From Paracoccus sp. R12_2 (GTDB lineage: Bacteria > Pseudomonadota > Alphaproteobacteria > Rhodobacterales > Rhodobacteraceae): a stretch of 64,000 nt of DNA. Positions within the stretch are counted from its first letter, which is position 1; every line of letters starts with the position of its first letter. Below the pieces are notes generated by a model, which saw only the letters and a list, made by a program, of their open reading frames with translations, ran no database searches and was not told the origin of the DNA. Location: contig NZ_JAGHRA010000013.1 of NCBI RefSeq assembly GCF_017744015.1, positions 57,156-121,155 of the forward strand. The letters run 5' to 3'. Positions 1 to 9,111 of the stretch are shown here, piece by piece. The translations under genes were made by a program, and so were the position numbers.

Positions 1-2
1 CA

Positions 3-254
3 GAGATCAGCGACCGAGAGATCACCCTGCGTCTGTCGGGTCCATCGGTGCTGGACCTGTTGGCGACCTGCTGCCCCCGCGATGTCGGCGCGCTGGCCGT
101 GGGGCGCGGCTGCCGCACCGTCTTTGACAGCGCGACCGTGACGCTGTGGCGTGATGGCACGACCGCGTTCCGCATGGATGTCTGGCGCAGCTTCCTGCCC
201 CATGTCCGCAACCTGATGGCGTTGACCGAGGCCGAACTGGCCGCCGGTCTGTGA
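3..254 (+). CDS. soxG: Sarcosine oxidase gamma subunit, C-terminal part (5' end outside window)
   Basis: Open from the left edge and ending in TGA 30 bases before the glyA ATG. The visible 83 residues include [17 protein letters not shown], an Arg/Asp-rich stretch and a conserved-looking end, [14 protein letters not shown]. This matches the C-terminal GcvT-like domain of SoxG, the small subunit of heterotetrameric sarcosine oxidase, which demethylates sarcosine to glycine and passes the methyl group to tetrahydrofolate. A serine hydroxymethyltransferase gene directly downstream is the expected partner, since it interconverts glycine and serine using the same folate pool. The family call is from sequence pattern and context; the missing N-terminus prevents a length check. 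Confidence 0.8.
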   Translation, partial: EISDREITLRLSGPSVLDLLATCCPRDVGALAVGRGCRTVFDSATVTLWRDGTTAFRMDVWRSFLPHVRNLMALTEAELAAGL

Positions 255-283
255 CCCGCCCCACAATCCAACGGAGTTCCCCG

Positions 284-1549
284 ATGCTCGACACGAAGAC
301 GCCCGCCATTTCCGACGACGCCATCGCCGCCGCCATCGGCCGCGAACTGGGCAGGCAGCAGGACCAGATCGAACTGATCGCATCCGAAAACATCGTCAGC
401 CGCGACGTGCTGGCCGCGCAGGGTTCGGTGCTGACGAACAAATATGCCGAAGGCTATCCCGGCAAACGCTATTACGGCGGCTGCGAATTCGTGGACGAGG
501 TCGAGGATATTGCCCGCGACCGCCTGAAACAGCTGTTCGGCGCAGGCTTCGTGAACGTCCAGCCGCATTCCGGCGCGCAGGCCAATCAGGCGGTGTTCCT
601 GGCGTTGCTGAATCCGGGCGACAAGATCATGGGCCTGTCGCTGGCCCATGGCGGGCACCTGACGCATGGATCGCCGGTCACCATGTCGGGCAAGTGGTTC
701 GAGGTTGTGTCCTACGAGGTCGAAGAGGACAGCCATCTGATCGACATGGCCAAGGTCCGCGAAAAGGCGCTGGCCGAACGTCCGAAGCTGATCGTCGCCG
801 GTGCCTCGGCCTATCCGCGCCAGATCGACTTCGCCGCGTTCCGCGCCATCGCCGACGAGGTGGGGGCCTGGCTGATGGTGGACATGGCCCATTACGCGGG
901 GCTGATCGCGGCGGGCGAATACCCCGACCCGATCCCGCATGCCCATGTCATCACATCGACCACCCACAAGACCCTGCGCGGCCCGCGCGGCGGCATCATC
1001 CTGACAAATGACGAGGCGCTGGCGAAAAAGCTGAACTCGGCGGTGTTCCCCGGCAATCAGGGCGGCCCGCTGATGCATGTGATCGCCGCCAAGGCCGTGG
1101 CCTTCGGCGAGGCCCTGCGCCCCGATTTCAAGAATTATGCCCGGCAGGTCGTCGCCAATGCCCGCGCGCTGGCCCACACGCTGACCGAAGGCGGCGTCGG
1201 CATCGTGTCGGGCGGCACCGACTGCCACATGGTGCTGTGCGACCTGCGTCCGTTGGGCGTGACCGGCAAGGCCGCCGAGATCGCGCTGGAGCGTGCCGGC
1301 CTGACCTGCAACAAGAACGCCATCCCGTTCGATCCCGAAAAGCCCTTCGTGACCTCGGGCATCCGGCTTGGCAGTTCGGCCGGCACCACGCGCGGCTTCG
1401 GCGAGGCCGAGTTCCGCCAGATCGGCGCGATGATCCTGCGGGTGCTGCGGGCGCTGGCCGACAATGCGGATGGCGATGCGGAAACCGAGGCCGCGACGCA
1501 TGCCGAGGTGAAGGCGCTCTGCGACCGCTTCCCTATCTACGCGTCGTGA
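284..1549 (+). CDS. glyA: Serine hydroxymethyltransferase
   Basis: Cytosolic PLP enzyme that interconverts serine plus THF and glycine plus methylene-THF. The 421-aa product has the normal family length. The PLP-binding lysine lies in [13 protein letters not shown] at about residue 229, and the substrate-binding segment [11 protein letters not shown] is near the N-terminus. The ATG at 284 is preferred over the GTG at 251 because it has a GGAG sequence at a suitable distance and begins where the family begins; the longer frame would also overlap soxG. It sits 29 bases after soxG, consistent with co-transcription in a sarcosine/glycine betaine catabolic operon. Confidence 0.95.
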   Translation: MLDTKTPAISDDAIAAAIGRELGRQQDQIELIASENIVSRDVLAAQGSVLTNKYAEGYPGKRYYGGCEFVDEVEDIARDRLKQLFGAGFVNVQPHSGAQANQAVFLALLNPGDKIMGLSLAHGGHLTHGSPVTMSGKWFEVVSYEVEEDSHLIDMAKVREKALAERPKLIVAGASAYPRQIDFAAFRAIADEVGAWLMVDMAHYAGLIAAGEYPDPIPHAHVITSTTHKTLRGPRGGIILTNDEALAKKLNSAVFPGNQGGPLMHVIAAKAVAFGEALRPDFKNYARQVVANARALAHTLTEGGVGIVSGGTDCHMVLCDLRPLGVTGKAAEIALERAGLTCNKNAIPFDPEKPFVTSGIRLGSSAGTTRGFGEAEFRQIGAMILRVLRALADNADGDAETEAATHAEVKALCDRFPIYAS

Positions 1550-1603
1550 TCTCGCGCCGCTGACCCGAGGCGGCGATGCCTTAGGAAGATCTGTCACCTG
1601 CAT

Positions 1604-1635
1604 GTCAACGGCCGCGAGCCTTCGCGGCCGTTGAC
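1604..1635 (+). terminator. Perfect 14-bp hairpin after glyA (possible terminator, no U-tract)
   Basis: Arms at 1604-1617 and 1622-1635 are perfectly complementary around a 4-base loop (GCCT). The hairpin lies 55 bases after the glyA stop, in the 284-base gap before the helicase gene. It could end the sarcosine-glyA transcript. It lacks a run of T on either side, so it may instead block exonuclease or act with Rho. Nothing else in the gap looks like a gene. A weak promoter-like pair TTGACT/GATACT (1710-1736, spacing 15) may serve the helicase. Confidence 0.5.
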
Positions 1636-1833
1636 ACCATGACCGGACATGCCCAGCCTTCTGCTGTCGCGGTGCGGGCGATCGGCTTGTCGATCCGGAC
1701 GAACTTGCTTTGACTCTGACCGCGCGGGACGATACTGCGACGGATCGGCCGTCTCGGGGCGCTGGCCGGCATCGCCGTATCGACGGCACCGCGCCCCGGT
1801 CCCGGCCCAAGGGCCCCTCAGCAGGCAGAACCG

Positions 1834-3771
1834 ATGACCCAGAACGACATAGCCGCCCCGCTTGCCACAGCCCTGGCCGAGAGGGGTTACACGACCTTGA
1901 CCGCCGTGCAGCAGGCAGTGCTGGCGCCATATGCGCGGGGGCGGGATCTTCTGGTGTCCGCGCAGACCGGGTCGGGAAAGACCGTGGCATTCGGCATCGC
2001 GGCAGCCCCCGACCTTCTGGATGGCGGCGACGTGCTGCCCGAAGGCGATGCACCGCTGGCCCTTGCGATTGCGCCGACGCGCGAACTTGCGCTGCAGGTC
2101 GCGTCGGAACTTGACTGGCTTTATGCCGCCACCGGTGCGCGCATCGCGACCTGCGTGGGCGGCATGGATTTTCGCACCGAACGGCGCGCGCTCGCCCGCG
2201 GTGCGCGGATCGTCGTCGGCACACCCGGCCGTCTGCGCGATCACATCGAACGTGGAAGCCTGGATCTGTCCGCGTTGCGCGTCGCGGTTCTGGACGAGGC
2301 CGACGAGATGCTGGACCTCGGCTTCCGCGAGGACCTGGAATTCATTTTGCAATCGGCACCCCAAAGTCGCCGCACCCTGATGTTTTCCGCGACGGTGCCC
2401 CCCGCGATCGAGAAGCTGGCCCGTGATTTTCAGCGTGACGGCCTGCGGGTCGCCGCGATGGGCGAGGCACGGCAGCATGGCGACATCGCCTATCGCGCCT
2501 TGTCGGTGACCGCACGCGACCGCGAGAACGCGATCTTCAACCTGCTGCGTTTCTACGAGGCGCGCACCGCCATCGTGTTCTGCAAGACACGTGCCAATGT
2601 GAACCATCTTCTGGCGCGCATGGGCAATCGCGGCTTTCGCGTCGTGTCCCTGTCGGGCGAACTGTCCCAGCAGGAACGAACCCATGCCCTGCAGGCGCTG
2701 CGTGACGGACGCGCGCGGGTCTGTATCGCGACGGATGTTGCCGCGCGCGGGATCGACCTGCCGGGGCTTGAACTGGTGATCCACGCGGATCTGCCCAGCA
2801 ATTCCGAAACGCTGCTGCATCGGTCCGGCCGAACCGGTCGTGCGGGGGCGAAGGGTGTGTCGGCGCTGATCGTCACCCCCGCGGATTACAAGAAGGCGCA
2901 GCGTCTTCTGCAGGGGGCCAAGGTCACGGCGGATTGGGGCAAGGCGCCTTCCGCCGACGAGGTCAGGGCGCGCGACGATCTGCGCATGCTGGATCATCCG
3001 GCCCTCAGCGCGACGCTGGAAGATACGGGGATCGCGCAGGACCTGCTGGCGCGGGTTGGGGCCGAACAGGTCGCGGCAGCCTTCGTGCAATTGTGGCGCG
3101 AGGGTCGTCCGCCGCCCGAGGAACTGACCGACGCCCCGCCGCCGTCCAGCGCCGCGCCCCGCGCACCCCGCGAATTCGGCGCGGCGGTCTGGTTCGCGCT
3201 TTCGGTCGGTCATACCGGTCGGGCCGAGGCGCGCTGGCTGCTGCCCAAGCTGTGCGAGGCGGGCGGCATCACCCGCGATGCCATCGGCGCGATCCGCGTC
3301 CGCGAAAACGAAACCTATGTCCAGATCGCCACCGCCGAGGCATCCCGCTTTGGCGACGGGCTGGAGGTCGAACCCGGCCTGTCGATGACGCGTCTGGCGA
3401 CCGAGCCGGATCTTGAACGCCGCTCGCCCACTGCCAAGCCACGTGCCGGAAAGCCCGCGCGTGCGAAACCTGCGCCAATCCCCGCCAAGGCCGCGGAGGA
3501 CCGCGATCAGGCCAAACCTGCCGCGCCAAAGCCTGCACAGTCCGAGGCACCAAAGCCCCGCACGACGAAAAAGCCCGCGCCTGCCCCGCGTGATCCGTCG
3601 AAGAAGGTCCATGCGCCTCGCAAGGACGCTGCAACCCATGGCGACACGCCCAAGGGACCAAAGGGCAAGAACAAGGGCAAACCGGGCGCCGCTGCCAGAA
3701 CTGGCAAGCCCTCCCCGCGCGCAGCCCGCGGTGGTGGTGCGGTGCCGCGTCGTCCGAAGGGTGGCCGGTAG
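1834..3771 (+). CDS. DEAD-box ATP-dependent RNA helicase with DbpA-type RNA-binding domain
   Basis: RNA helicase likely to act in ribosome assembly or mRNA unwinding. Motifs in order: Q-motif region YTTLTAVQQ (19-27), Walker A AQTGSGKT (43-50), PTRELALQ, TPGRL, DEAD at about 154-157, SAT, then the helicase C-terminal motifs TDVAARGID and HRSGRTGRAG. A DbpA/CsdA-like RNA-binding fold follows at about 449-515. The last 120 residues are a Lys/Pro/Ala-rich basic tail, probably unstructured and RNA-binding. At 645 aa it is longer than RhlE because of this tail. It is transcribed alone. Which of RhlE, DeaD or DbpA it corresponds to cannot be decided from the sequence. Confidence 0.93.
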   Translation: MTQNDIAAPLATALAERGYTTLTAVQQAVLAPYARGRDLLVSAQTGSGKTVAFGIAAAPDLLDGGDVLPEGDAPLALAIAPTRELALQVASELDWLYAATGARIATCVGGMDFRTERRALARGARIVVGTPGRLRDHIERGSLDLSALRVAVLDEADEMLDLGFREDLEFILQSAPQSRRTLMFSATVPPAIEKLARDFQRDGLRVAAMGEARQHGDIAYRALSVTARDRENAIFNLLRFYEARTAIVFCKTRANVNHLLARMGNRGFRVVSLSGELSQQERTHALQALRDGRARVCIATDVAARGIDLPGLELVIHADLPSNSETLLHRSGRTGRAGAKGVSALIVTPADYKKAQRLLQGAKVTADWGKAPSADEVRARDDLRMLDHPALSATLEDTGIAQDLLARVGAEQVAAAFVQLWREGRPPPEELTDAPPPSSAAPRAPREFGAAVWFALSVGHTGRAEARWLLPKLCEAGGITRDAIGAIRVRENETYVQIATAEASRFGDGLEVEPGLSMTRLATEPDLERRSPTAKPRAGKPARAKPAPIPAKAAEDRDQAKPAAPKPAQSEAPKPRTTKKPAPAPRDPSKKVHAPRKDAATHGDTPKGPKGKNKGKPGAAARTGKPSPRAARGGGAVPRRPKGGR

Positions 3772-3792
3772 GGGGCGGTCGGCCCGGCGGGC

Positions 3793-6700
3793 CTATTCCG
3801 CCGGGTTTGCGGCCTGCCGTTCCGGTTCAGGTTCGCCCCGGCGCAGCCCCTCGATCAGCACATAGACGACCGGTGTCAGCAGCAGCGTCAGCACGAATGC
3901 CAGGCTGAGACCGCCGACGATGACCGACCCGATGGCGCGCCGGCTTTCGGCACCCGCGCCTGACGCGACCGCCAGCGGCACCGCGCCCAGGATGGTGGCA
4001 ATGGTGGTCATCATCACCGGTCGCAGCCGCGTCACCGCGCCTTCGCGCGCGGCCTCGATCAGGGGCATGCCGCGGTCGCGCAACTGGTTGGCGAATTCGA
4101 CGATCAGGATGCCGTTCTTGGCCATGATCCCGATCAGCAGGATCATCCCGACCTGAGAGAATATGTTCAGCGATGCACCGGTGATCATCAGTGTGACCAC
4201 CGCGCCTGCCAGCCCCAGGGGAACCGTCAGCATGATCGTCAACGGTGTGCGAAAGCTTTCGAACTGGGCCGACAAGACCAGAAATACGATGCACAGCGCC
4301 ATCGCGAAGACCATCGCGACCCCGCCCGAACTTTCCAGATAGTCGCGAGCCTGCCCTTCCCACGCCAGTGTCGCGCCCGCGGGCAGATCGGCAGCCGCAT
4401 CTTCGACGGCCGCCATGGCCTGCGCCAGGTCCACGTCCTGGGCGATGTCGGCCTCCATCTCGACCGAGACAAGGCGATCATAGCGGTTGATCGCCGGCAC
4501 CGTCGCGCCCTGCTGCACCTCGGCAAAGGCCGACAGCGGCACCAGATCGCCGCGGTCGTTTCGCAGCAATACAGACATCATGTCCGCGACGGAGTCGCGA
4601 TCCTCGCGCGCGGCCTGCAGGATGACGGGATATTGGCGTCCGTCGTTGCTGTATTCGCCGACCGTCCGCGATGCGAACAGCACCTGCATGGTCTGTGCGA
4701 CGGTTTCCGAATCCAGCCCCAGATCCTGCGCACGGGCGCGATCGATCGACAGCGTCGCGCCCGGCTGGTTGGCATCATACCCGACCTCGACCGAGGCAAG
4801 GCGGGGATCGCCTTCCAGGGTTTCGGCCATCTGCCCGGCCCAGTCCGCTGCGCGGTCCAGATCGGGGCCGCCGACCATCCATCGGATGCTGCCACCGGAC
4901 CCGCCCAGACCCAAGCCGCCTGACGGACGCAGGAACACCGACACTTCGGTGACATCCGCAAGCCTGGTTCGCAGATCCGCGATGACCTCATCGACGCCGA
5001 CATCGCGCTGATCCCATGGCGCCAGGTTGACGAATATCAGCGAGCGCCGCAATTCGCCCCAGATCCCCACGATTGCGGTGACGTTGCGGACAAGACCGGC
5101 CTCGCGCATCGGCTCCAGCGTCGCTTCGATCTTGCGCGTCGCTGCGTCGGTATAGGCCAGGTTCGAACCCTGCGGCGCCGCGACATAGATGCGGAATTGG
5201 CCGCGATCCTCGTCCGGGGTCAATTGGCGCGGCAGGTTCTGATGGATCGCGAAGGCCGAGGCCATGATGAAGGCGGTGATGGCAAGGATCGGCAGCGGCC
5301 TGCGGAACATCCATGTCAGCACCGCGCCATAACCGCGTTCCAGCATGCCGATCACGCGGTCCACACTGCGGGTCAGAAGATTGGGCCGATCCTCTCGTGG
5401 CATGACCAAAGAGGCAAGAACCGGCGACAAGGTCAGCGCGACGAAACCCGATACCGCGACCGCGACCGCCAGAACGATGCCGAATTCCGCGAACAGCTGG
5501 CCGATCTCGCCTTCCATGAAGCTGACGGGCACGAAGACCGCGATCAGCACGGCGGTCGTCGCGATGACCGCAAAGCCCACCTGTCCGGCGCCCTTGCGGG
5601 CGGCCTCGGCCCGGGTTTCGCCTCTGGCGCGATGCCGCTGGATGTTTTCCAGCACGACGATGGCGTCGTCCACGACAAGCCCGATGGCCAGGATCAGCGC
5701 GAACAAGGTCAGGATGTTGATGGAAAAACCCAGCATCATCATCGCCAGCCCGGCCCCGAAGGCGGAGATGGGGATCGTCACGACGGGCACCATGGCCAGC
5801 CTGGCCGAGCCGAGGAACAGGAAGATCACCGCGGTGACCAGCGCCACGGCCTCGGCAAAGACCTTTGCGACCTGCTGGATCGAACTTTGGATAAAGACCG
5901 CCTCGTCGGTGGTGATCTGCAACTGCATACCGTCCGGCAGGGTGGGACGGATACGGTCCAGTTCCCGACGGACCGCGCCCGAGATGGCGACTGTATTGGC
6001 CTGTGCCTGTGGCTGAACGCCCATCCCCAGCGCGATCTGGCCGTTGGTCCGGAAAATCGTTTCACTTTCCTCGGGCCCCTGTTCGATCCGGGCGACATCC
6101 CCCAGGCGAAGGGGGCGGCTGCCCCCGTCGCGGACGACCATCTGACGGAACGTGTCTGCCGAGGTGAACCGGGTCTGCGCCAGCACCTGCAACTGGCGCG
6201 CGCTGGTTTCGATCTCGCCAGCGGGCAATTCGACATTGTTCGCCTGCAGCGCCGAGATGATGTCACTGGTCGTGATGCCGTAGGCTGCCATGCGCGTCTG
6301 ATCCAGCCAGATCCGCATGGCCGGGGCACGTTCGCCATAGATCGCCGTGTTCGCGACACCGGGCAGCCGCGCCAGCCGATCGGTCAGGAAGCGAGAGGCG
6401 TAATCCGACAGTTCCAGCGGCGTCATGTCCGGGCTGGACAGGCTGAGACGCAACACTGGATCGCCTTCGCTGTCGTTCTTGTCCACGCGTGGCTGGCCGG
6501 CGGCGTCGGGAAGATCGTTGGTGATCCGGTCGATGGCGTTGCGGACATCGTTCGCCGCGCCGTCGATGTCGCGCGACGGATCGAAGGTCAGAACGGTGCG
6601 CATGCTGCCCCGTTCCGATTCGGTCGACATCGATTCCAGCCCGCTGATCCCGGCCAGCGCGCCTTCGACTATGGTGGTCACCTGACTGTCCACGACATCG

Positions 6701-6867
6701 GGTGCCGCGCCGGTATAGCTGACCCGGACCGTCACCTCTGCCGCGTCGACCTGCGGCAATTCGCGGACCGGCAGGCGGGTCATCGCGAACGCACCGATCA
6801 GCACAAGAAGCAGGTTCAGAACGGTCGCAAGGACGGGGCGGCGCAGGGACAGATTGGGCAGGCTCAT
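3793..6867 (-). CDS. RND-family multidrug efflux permease
   Basis: Inner-membrane proton-driven exporter of the AcrB/MexF (HAE1) type. The 1024-aa product has normal length, with an N-terminal membrane segment, two large periplasmic loops and the paired Asp in GLVVDDAIVVLENI used for proton relay in TM4. The FVNLAPW segment and the repeat symmetry of the two halves also fit. The start overlaps the stop of the upstream adaptor gene by four bases (ATGA), so the two are co-translated. No outer-membrane factor is present, so the pump probably uses a TolC-like protein encoded elsewhere. Its substrate cannot be predicted. Confidence 0.95.
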   Translation of the reverse strand: MSLPNLSLRRPVLATVLNLLLVLIGAFAMTRLPVRELPQVDAAEVTVRVSYTGAAPDVVDSQVTTIVEGALAGISGLESMSTESERGSMRTVLTFDPSRDIDGAANDVRNAIDRITNDLPDAAGQPRVDKNDSEGDPVLRLSLSSPDMTPLELSDYASRFLTDRLARLPGVANTAIYGERAPAMRIWLDQTRMAAYGITTSDIISALQANNVELPAGEIETSARQLQVLAQTRFTSADTFRQMVVRDGGSRPLRLGDVARIEQGPEESETIFRTNGQIALGMGVQPQAQANTVAISGAVRRELDRIRPTLPDGMQLQITTDEAVFIQSSIQQVAKVFAEAVALVTAVIFLFLGSARLAMVPVVTIPISAFGAGLAMMMLGFSINILTLFALILAIGLVVDDAIVVLENIQRHRARGETRAEAARKGAGQVGFAVIATTAVLIAVFVPVSFMEGEIGQLFAEFGIVLAVAVAVSGFVALTLSPVLASLVMPREDRPNLLTRSVDRVIGMLERGYGAVLTWMFRRPLPILAITAFIMASAFAIHQNLPRQLTPDEDRGQFRIYVAAPQGSNLAYTDAATRKIEATLEPMREAGLVRNVTAIVGIWGELRRSLIFVNLAPWDQRDVGVDEVIADLRTRLADVTEVSVFLRPSGGLGLGGSGGSIRWMVGGPDLDRAADWAGQMAETLEGDPRLASVEVGYDANQPGATLSIDRARAQDLGLDSETVAQTMQVLFASRTVGEYSNDGRQYPVILQAAREDRDSVADMMSVLLRNDRGDLVPLSAFAEVQQGATVPAINRYDRLVSVEMEADIAQDVDLAQAMAAVEDAAADLPAGATLAWEGQARDYLESSGGVAMVFAMALCIVFLVLSAQFESFRTPLTIMLTVPLGLAGAVVTLMITGASLNIFSQVGMILLIGIMAKNGILIVEFANQLRDRGMPLIEAAREGAVTRLRPVMMTTIATILGAVPLAVASGAGAESRRAIGSVIVGGLSLAFVLTLLLTPVVYVLIEGLRRGEPEPERQAANPAE

Positions 6868-7970
6868 CCCTCGCCCCCGTCGGCCGAGGGGGCTGCTGCG
6901 GACCTTGCGCTTGGAACCGGATCGACCGTCATGCCGGGCTGGACGCGGTGCAGATTGGTCATGATGATCCGGGCATCCGTGGAAAGCCCGTCCAGAACTT
7001 CGATCAGATCGCCGCGCTGCCGGCCGATGCGGACCTGAACCTGCCGCGCCACGCCCTCTTGCGCCACCAGAACCAGATTGCGGTCGCCGCTGACGGTGAT
7101 GGCGCGTTCAGGGACCGCGACGCTTTGGCGTTCAGCAAGCACAAGTTCGGCCTGCATGAACATCCCGCCGGCGATTGCCCTGTCATCGTTGGGCACCTCG
7201 GCCCGCAGCGCGATCGAGCGGGTGGCAGCATCGACGCGTGTATCGATCCGGCTGATCCGGCCATCGAAAACGCGATCGGGCCATGCAGAGGACGTCAGCG
7301 CGACCCGTTGGCCGACCCTTAGCTGCGGCAACAATGTCTCGGGCACGCTGAAATCGACCTCGATCACCTCAAGATCGTCAAGCGTTGCGATGACCGTGCC
7401 GGTGTCGATCATCTGTCCTTCGACAAGATCGGTCAGCCCGACGACGCCGGGGAAGGGGGCGCGGATCGTGCGATCTTCAAGCGCGATCTGGGCACGGTCG
7501 CGTTCGGCCTCGGCCCGCAGCAGCGCGGCCCGGGCGGTCTGAAACGCGGCGTCCGATGAACTGCCGCTGCGATTCAGCTGTTCCTGCCGCTGAAACGCCG
7601 CCTCTGCCTCGGCCAGCGTCGCCTCGGCCGCCTTCAGGTCGGCCTGGGCCGCGCGGTCGTCCAGGCGGATCAGCACCGCATCTGCGGCCAACTGTGCGCC
7701 TGGCTGGAACGTGATTTCGGCGATCCGACCGTCCGCCTCGGGGGTGATCTCGATCGCGTGCCTTGCCCGAGCCGTGCCGACGGCCCGCACGCTGTCCTGA
7801 AATGTGGCGATCTGCGGGGAAATCGTTTCGACGCGGATCGCGGCGCTGCTGTTGTCCCGATCCTCGGCCTGGGGATCAGGTGCGGCCAGAATGCGATCGG
7901 TCAGATACAGCCCGCCCGCCGCCGCTGCGGCAAGCACGACCAGACCGGCAAGGGCATTCAGAACGCGCAT
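6864..7970 (-). CDS. RND efflux periplasmic adaptor (HlyD/MFP family)
   Basis: Membrane-fusion protein that links the RND permease to an outer-membrane channel. The 368-aa product has one N-terminal membrane anchor (residues 6-25), a lipoyl-like/alpha-hairpin region rich in Ala, Glu and Gln (about 90-160) and a beta-barrel segment. The ATG at 7970 is chosen over a TTG one codon upstream because GGAGA lies five bases before it. It is the first gene of the two-gene efflux operon. No regulator adjoins it; the gene on the other side of the promoter region is the YcaO gene. Confidence 0.93.
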   Translation of the reverse strand: MRVLNALAGLVVLAAAAAGGLYLTDRILAAPDPQAEDRDNSSAAIRVETISPQIATFQDSVRAVGTARARHAIEITPEADGRIAEITFQPGAQLAADAVLIRLDDRAAQADLKAAEATLAEAEAAFQRQEQLNRSGSSSDAAFQTARAALLRAEAERDRAQIALEDRTIRAPFPGVVGLTDLVEGQMIDTGTVIATLDDLEVIEVDFSVPETLLPQLRVGQRVALTSSAWPDRVFDGRISRIDTRVDAATRSIALRAEVPNDDRAIAGGMFMQAELVLAERQSVAVPERAITVSGDRNLVLVAQEGVARQVQVRIGRQRGDLIEVLDGLSTDARIIMTNLHRVQPGMTVDPVPSARSAAAPSADGGEG

Positions 7971-8199
7971 CAAGTTCTCCGGCCGGGGTGATCAGCACCG
8001 GCATTTCCGAGGCAACAGGTCGTGATGAACGAATCGTGTGCGAATTCATGGCTGTGGGCAACTGATATTCGCGTGTGTCGTGATCGTCTGCCGTCGTGAA
8101 ACCTGTCGTTTCCGTCCGGGACCGGCCATGCTGTCGGTCACTCACAATTTTTTCACACGCTGCAGATACCCAGCTAGCAACATCTGAAGCGGCTTGGAC
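7971..8199. other. Divergent intergenic region between efflux operon and YcaO operon
   Basis: A 229-base gap with locally lower GC, including CACAATTTTTTCACACG near 8146. It must hold promoters for both directions, but I see no clear -35/-10 pair or palindrome. A 24-codon frame at 8025-8099 (plus strand) is present; it encodes two Cys and several Ser/Thr but lacks a good ribosome-binding site, so it is not called as a gene. Confidence 0.5.
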
Positions 8200-9087
8200 A
8201 TGAACGATTTGAGACAAGAGCCAAACGACCTTCTGGCTTACTGGACACGCTACGACTGGCGCGAAAGCTTTTTTGCGCCCGGCATCTCGATCTTGCAGGC
8301 ACTGACTGCGGCGGGACGGACCGCCAGCGGCGCCGGATCCACACGCGAAAGCGCCTTCCGGCGATGCCTTGGGGAGACGGCCGAGCTTCATGCCCTGCAG
8401 GAACTGGACGCGCAGATCGACACGTCAATGGTCGGAATCGCCGCGCATATCGACGCAGGGAAGGCGCAGGTATACGCGATGCTGGAAGCATTCGAGCGGT
8501 TCGCGGCGCATGAATGGTGGTACGGCAGGCGCGCCGCCACACAGATCCCCGAAACCTGGCTGCAACAGATCGGGCTGACGTCGCATCTGTTGCAGGCACG
8601 GCATGGTGCGGCGCTGAAACGACGCACCGCATGGTGGCGGATCAAGACCGATGCCGATTGCCCGCATGTCATGATCTGCCGCAGCATGAGCCCTGAAGGC
8701 CAGAACCTGATCCTTGGTTTCGGCGCCGCTGCCTGCCCCGCCAGGGCGGCGCGCAAGGCATTGCGCGAGGCGTTCCTGATGGAAATGAACCTGATGGAAC
8801 TGCTTGCTGCGCGAAACTCGGGTGTCAGCGATCCACTTCGGGTTGTGGGTGAGAAGATCGCGACCTATGGCCGCCGCTGCCCGGCCCTGCTGCCGCCTGG
8901 CGCCGACTGGGCCCCGTCATGGCACGAGGCGGCAGAGATCAGCATCGACGGTGCGCGCAACTGGTTCGGAGGCGAGGCCGAACTGCGCGACATAACCCCC
9001 CAGGGCGGTCCCATAAATGTCTGGATTTGCAGGCCGATCTTGGCGCATCATGACGATGACGCCGGAACCGGGCTGCCCTATCTGTAG
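8200..9087 (+). CDS. YcaO-domain protein (ATP-dependent backbone cyclodehydratase/thioamidation fold)
   Basis: The 295-aa protein shows the three YcaO ATP/Mg-binding blocks. Block 1 is GAGSTRESAFRRCLGETAEL at about 44-63 (Glu59/Glu62). Block 2 is GKAQVYAMLEAFERFAAHEW at about 87-106, with the ExxER pattern Glu96/Glu99. Block 3 is GFGAAACPARAARKALREAF at about 173-192. Known YcaO enzymes phosphorylate backbone amides to form azolines, thioamides or amidines in peptides or proteins. No E1-like/ocin-ThiF partner, TfuA or obvious precursor peptide is adjacent, and the Pro-rich C-terminus of azoline-forming YcaOs is missing (it ends GTGLPYL). It is the first gene of a three-gene operon, 24 bases before a haem peroxidase. 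The ATG at 8200 has only a weak ribosome-binding site. The substrate is unknown. Confidence 0.75.
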   Translation: MNDLRQEPNDLLAYWTRYDWRESFFAPGISILQALTAAGRTASGAGSTRESAFRRCLGETAELHALQELDAQIDTSMVGIAAHIDAGKAQVYAMLEAFERFAAHEWWYGRRAATQIPETWLQQIGLTSHLLQARHGAALKRRTAWWRIKTDADCPHVMICRSMSPEGQNLILGFGAAACPARAARKALREAFLMEMNLMELLAARNSGVSDPLRVVGEKIATYGRRCPALLPPGADWAPSWHEAAEISIDGARNWFGGEAELRDITPQGGPINVWICRPILAHHDDDAGTGLPYL

Positions 9088-9111
9088 ATCGAGGCGAAGG
9101 AGGTACTGCAC

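Noticed and set aside
1594..3639. 681-codon open frame antisense to the RNA helicase
   Set aside because: High GC leaves long antisense frames open; the product is Arg/Gly-rich with no family pattern, while the sense frame shows all helicase motifs.
5197..7038. 613-codon frame antisense to the RND permease
   Set aside because: Composition (Asp/Arg/His/Gln rich) is that of a shadow frame; the sense gene has full RND motifs.
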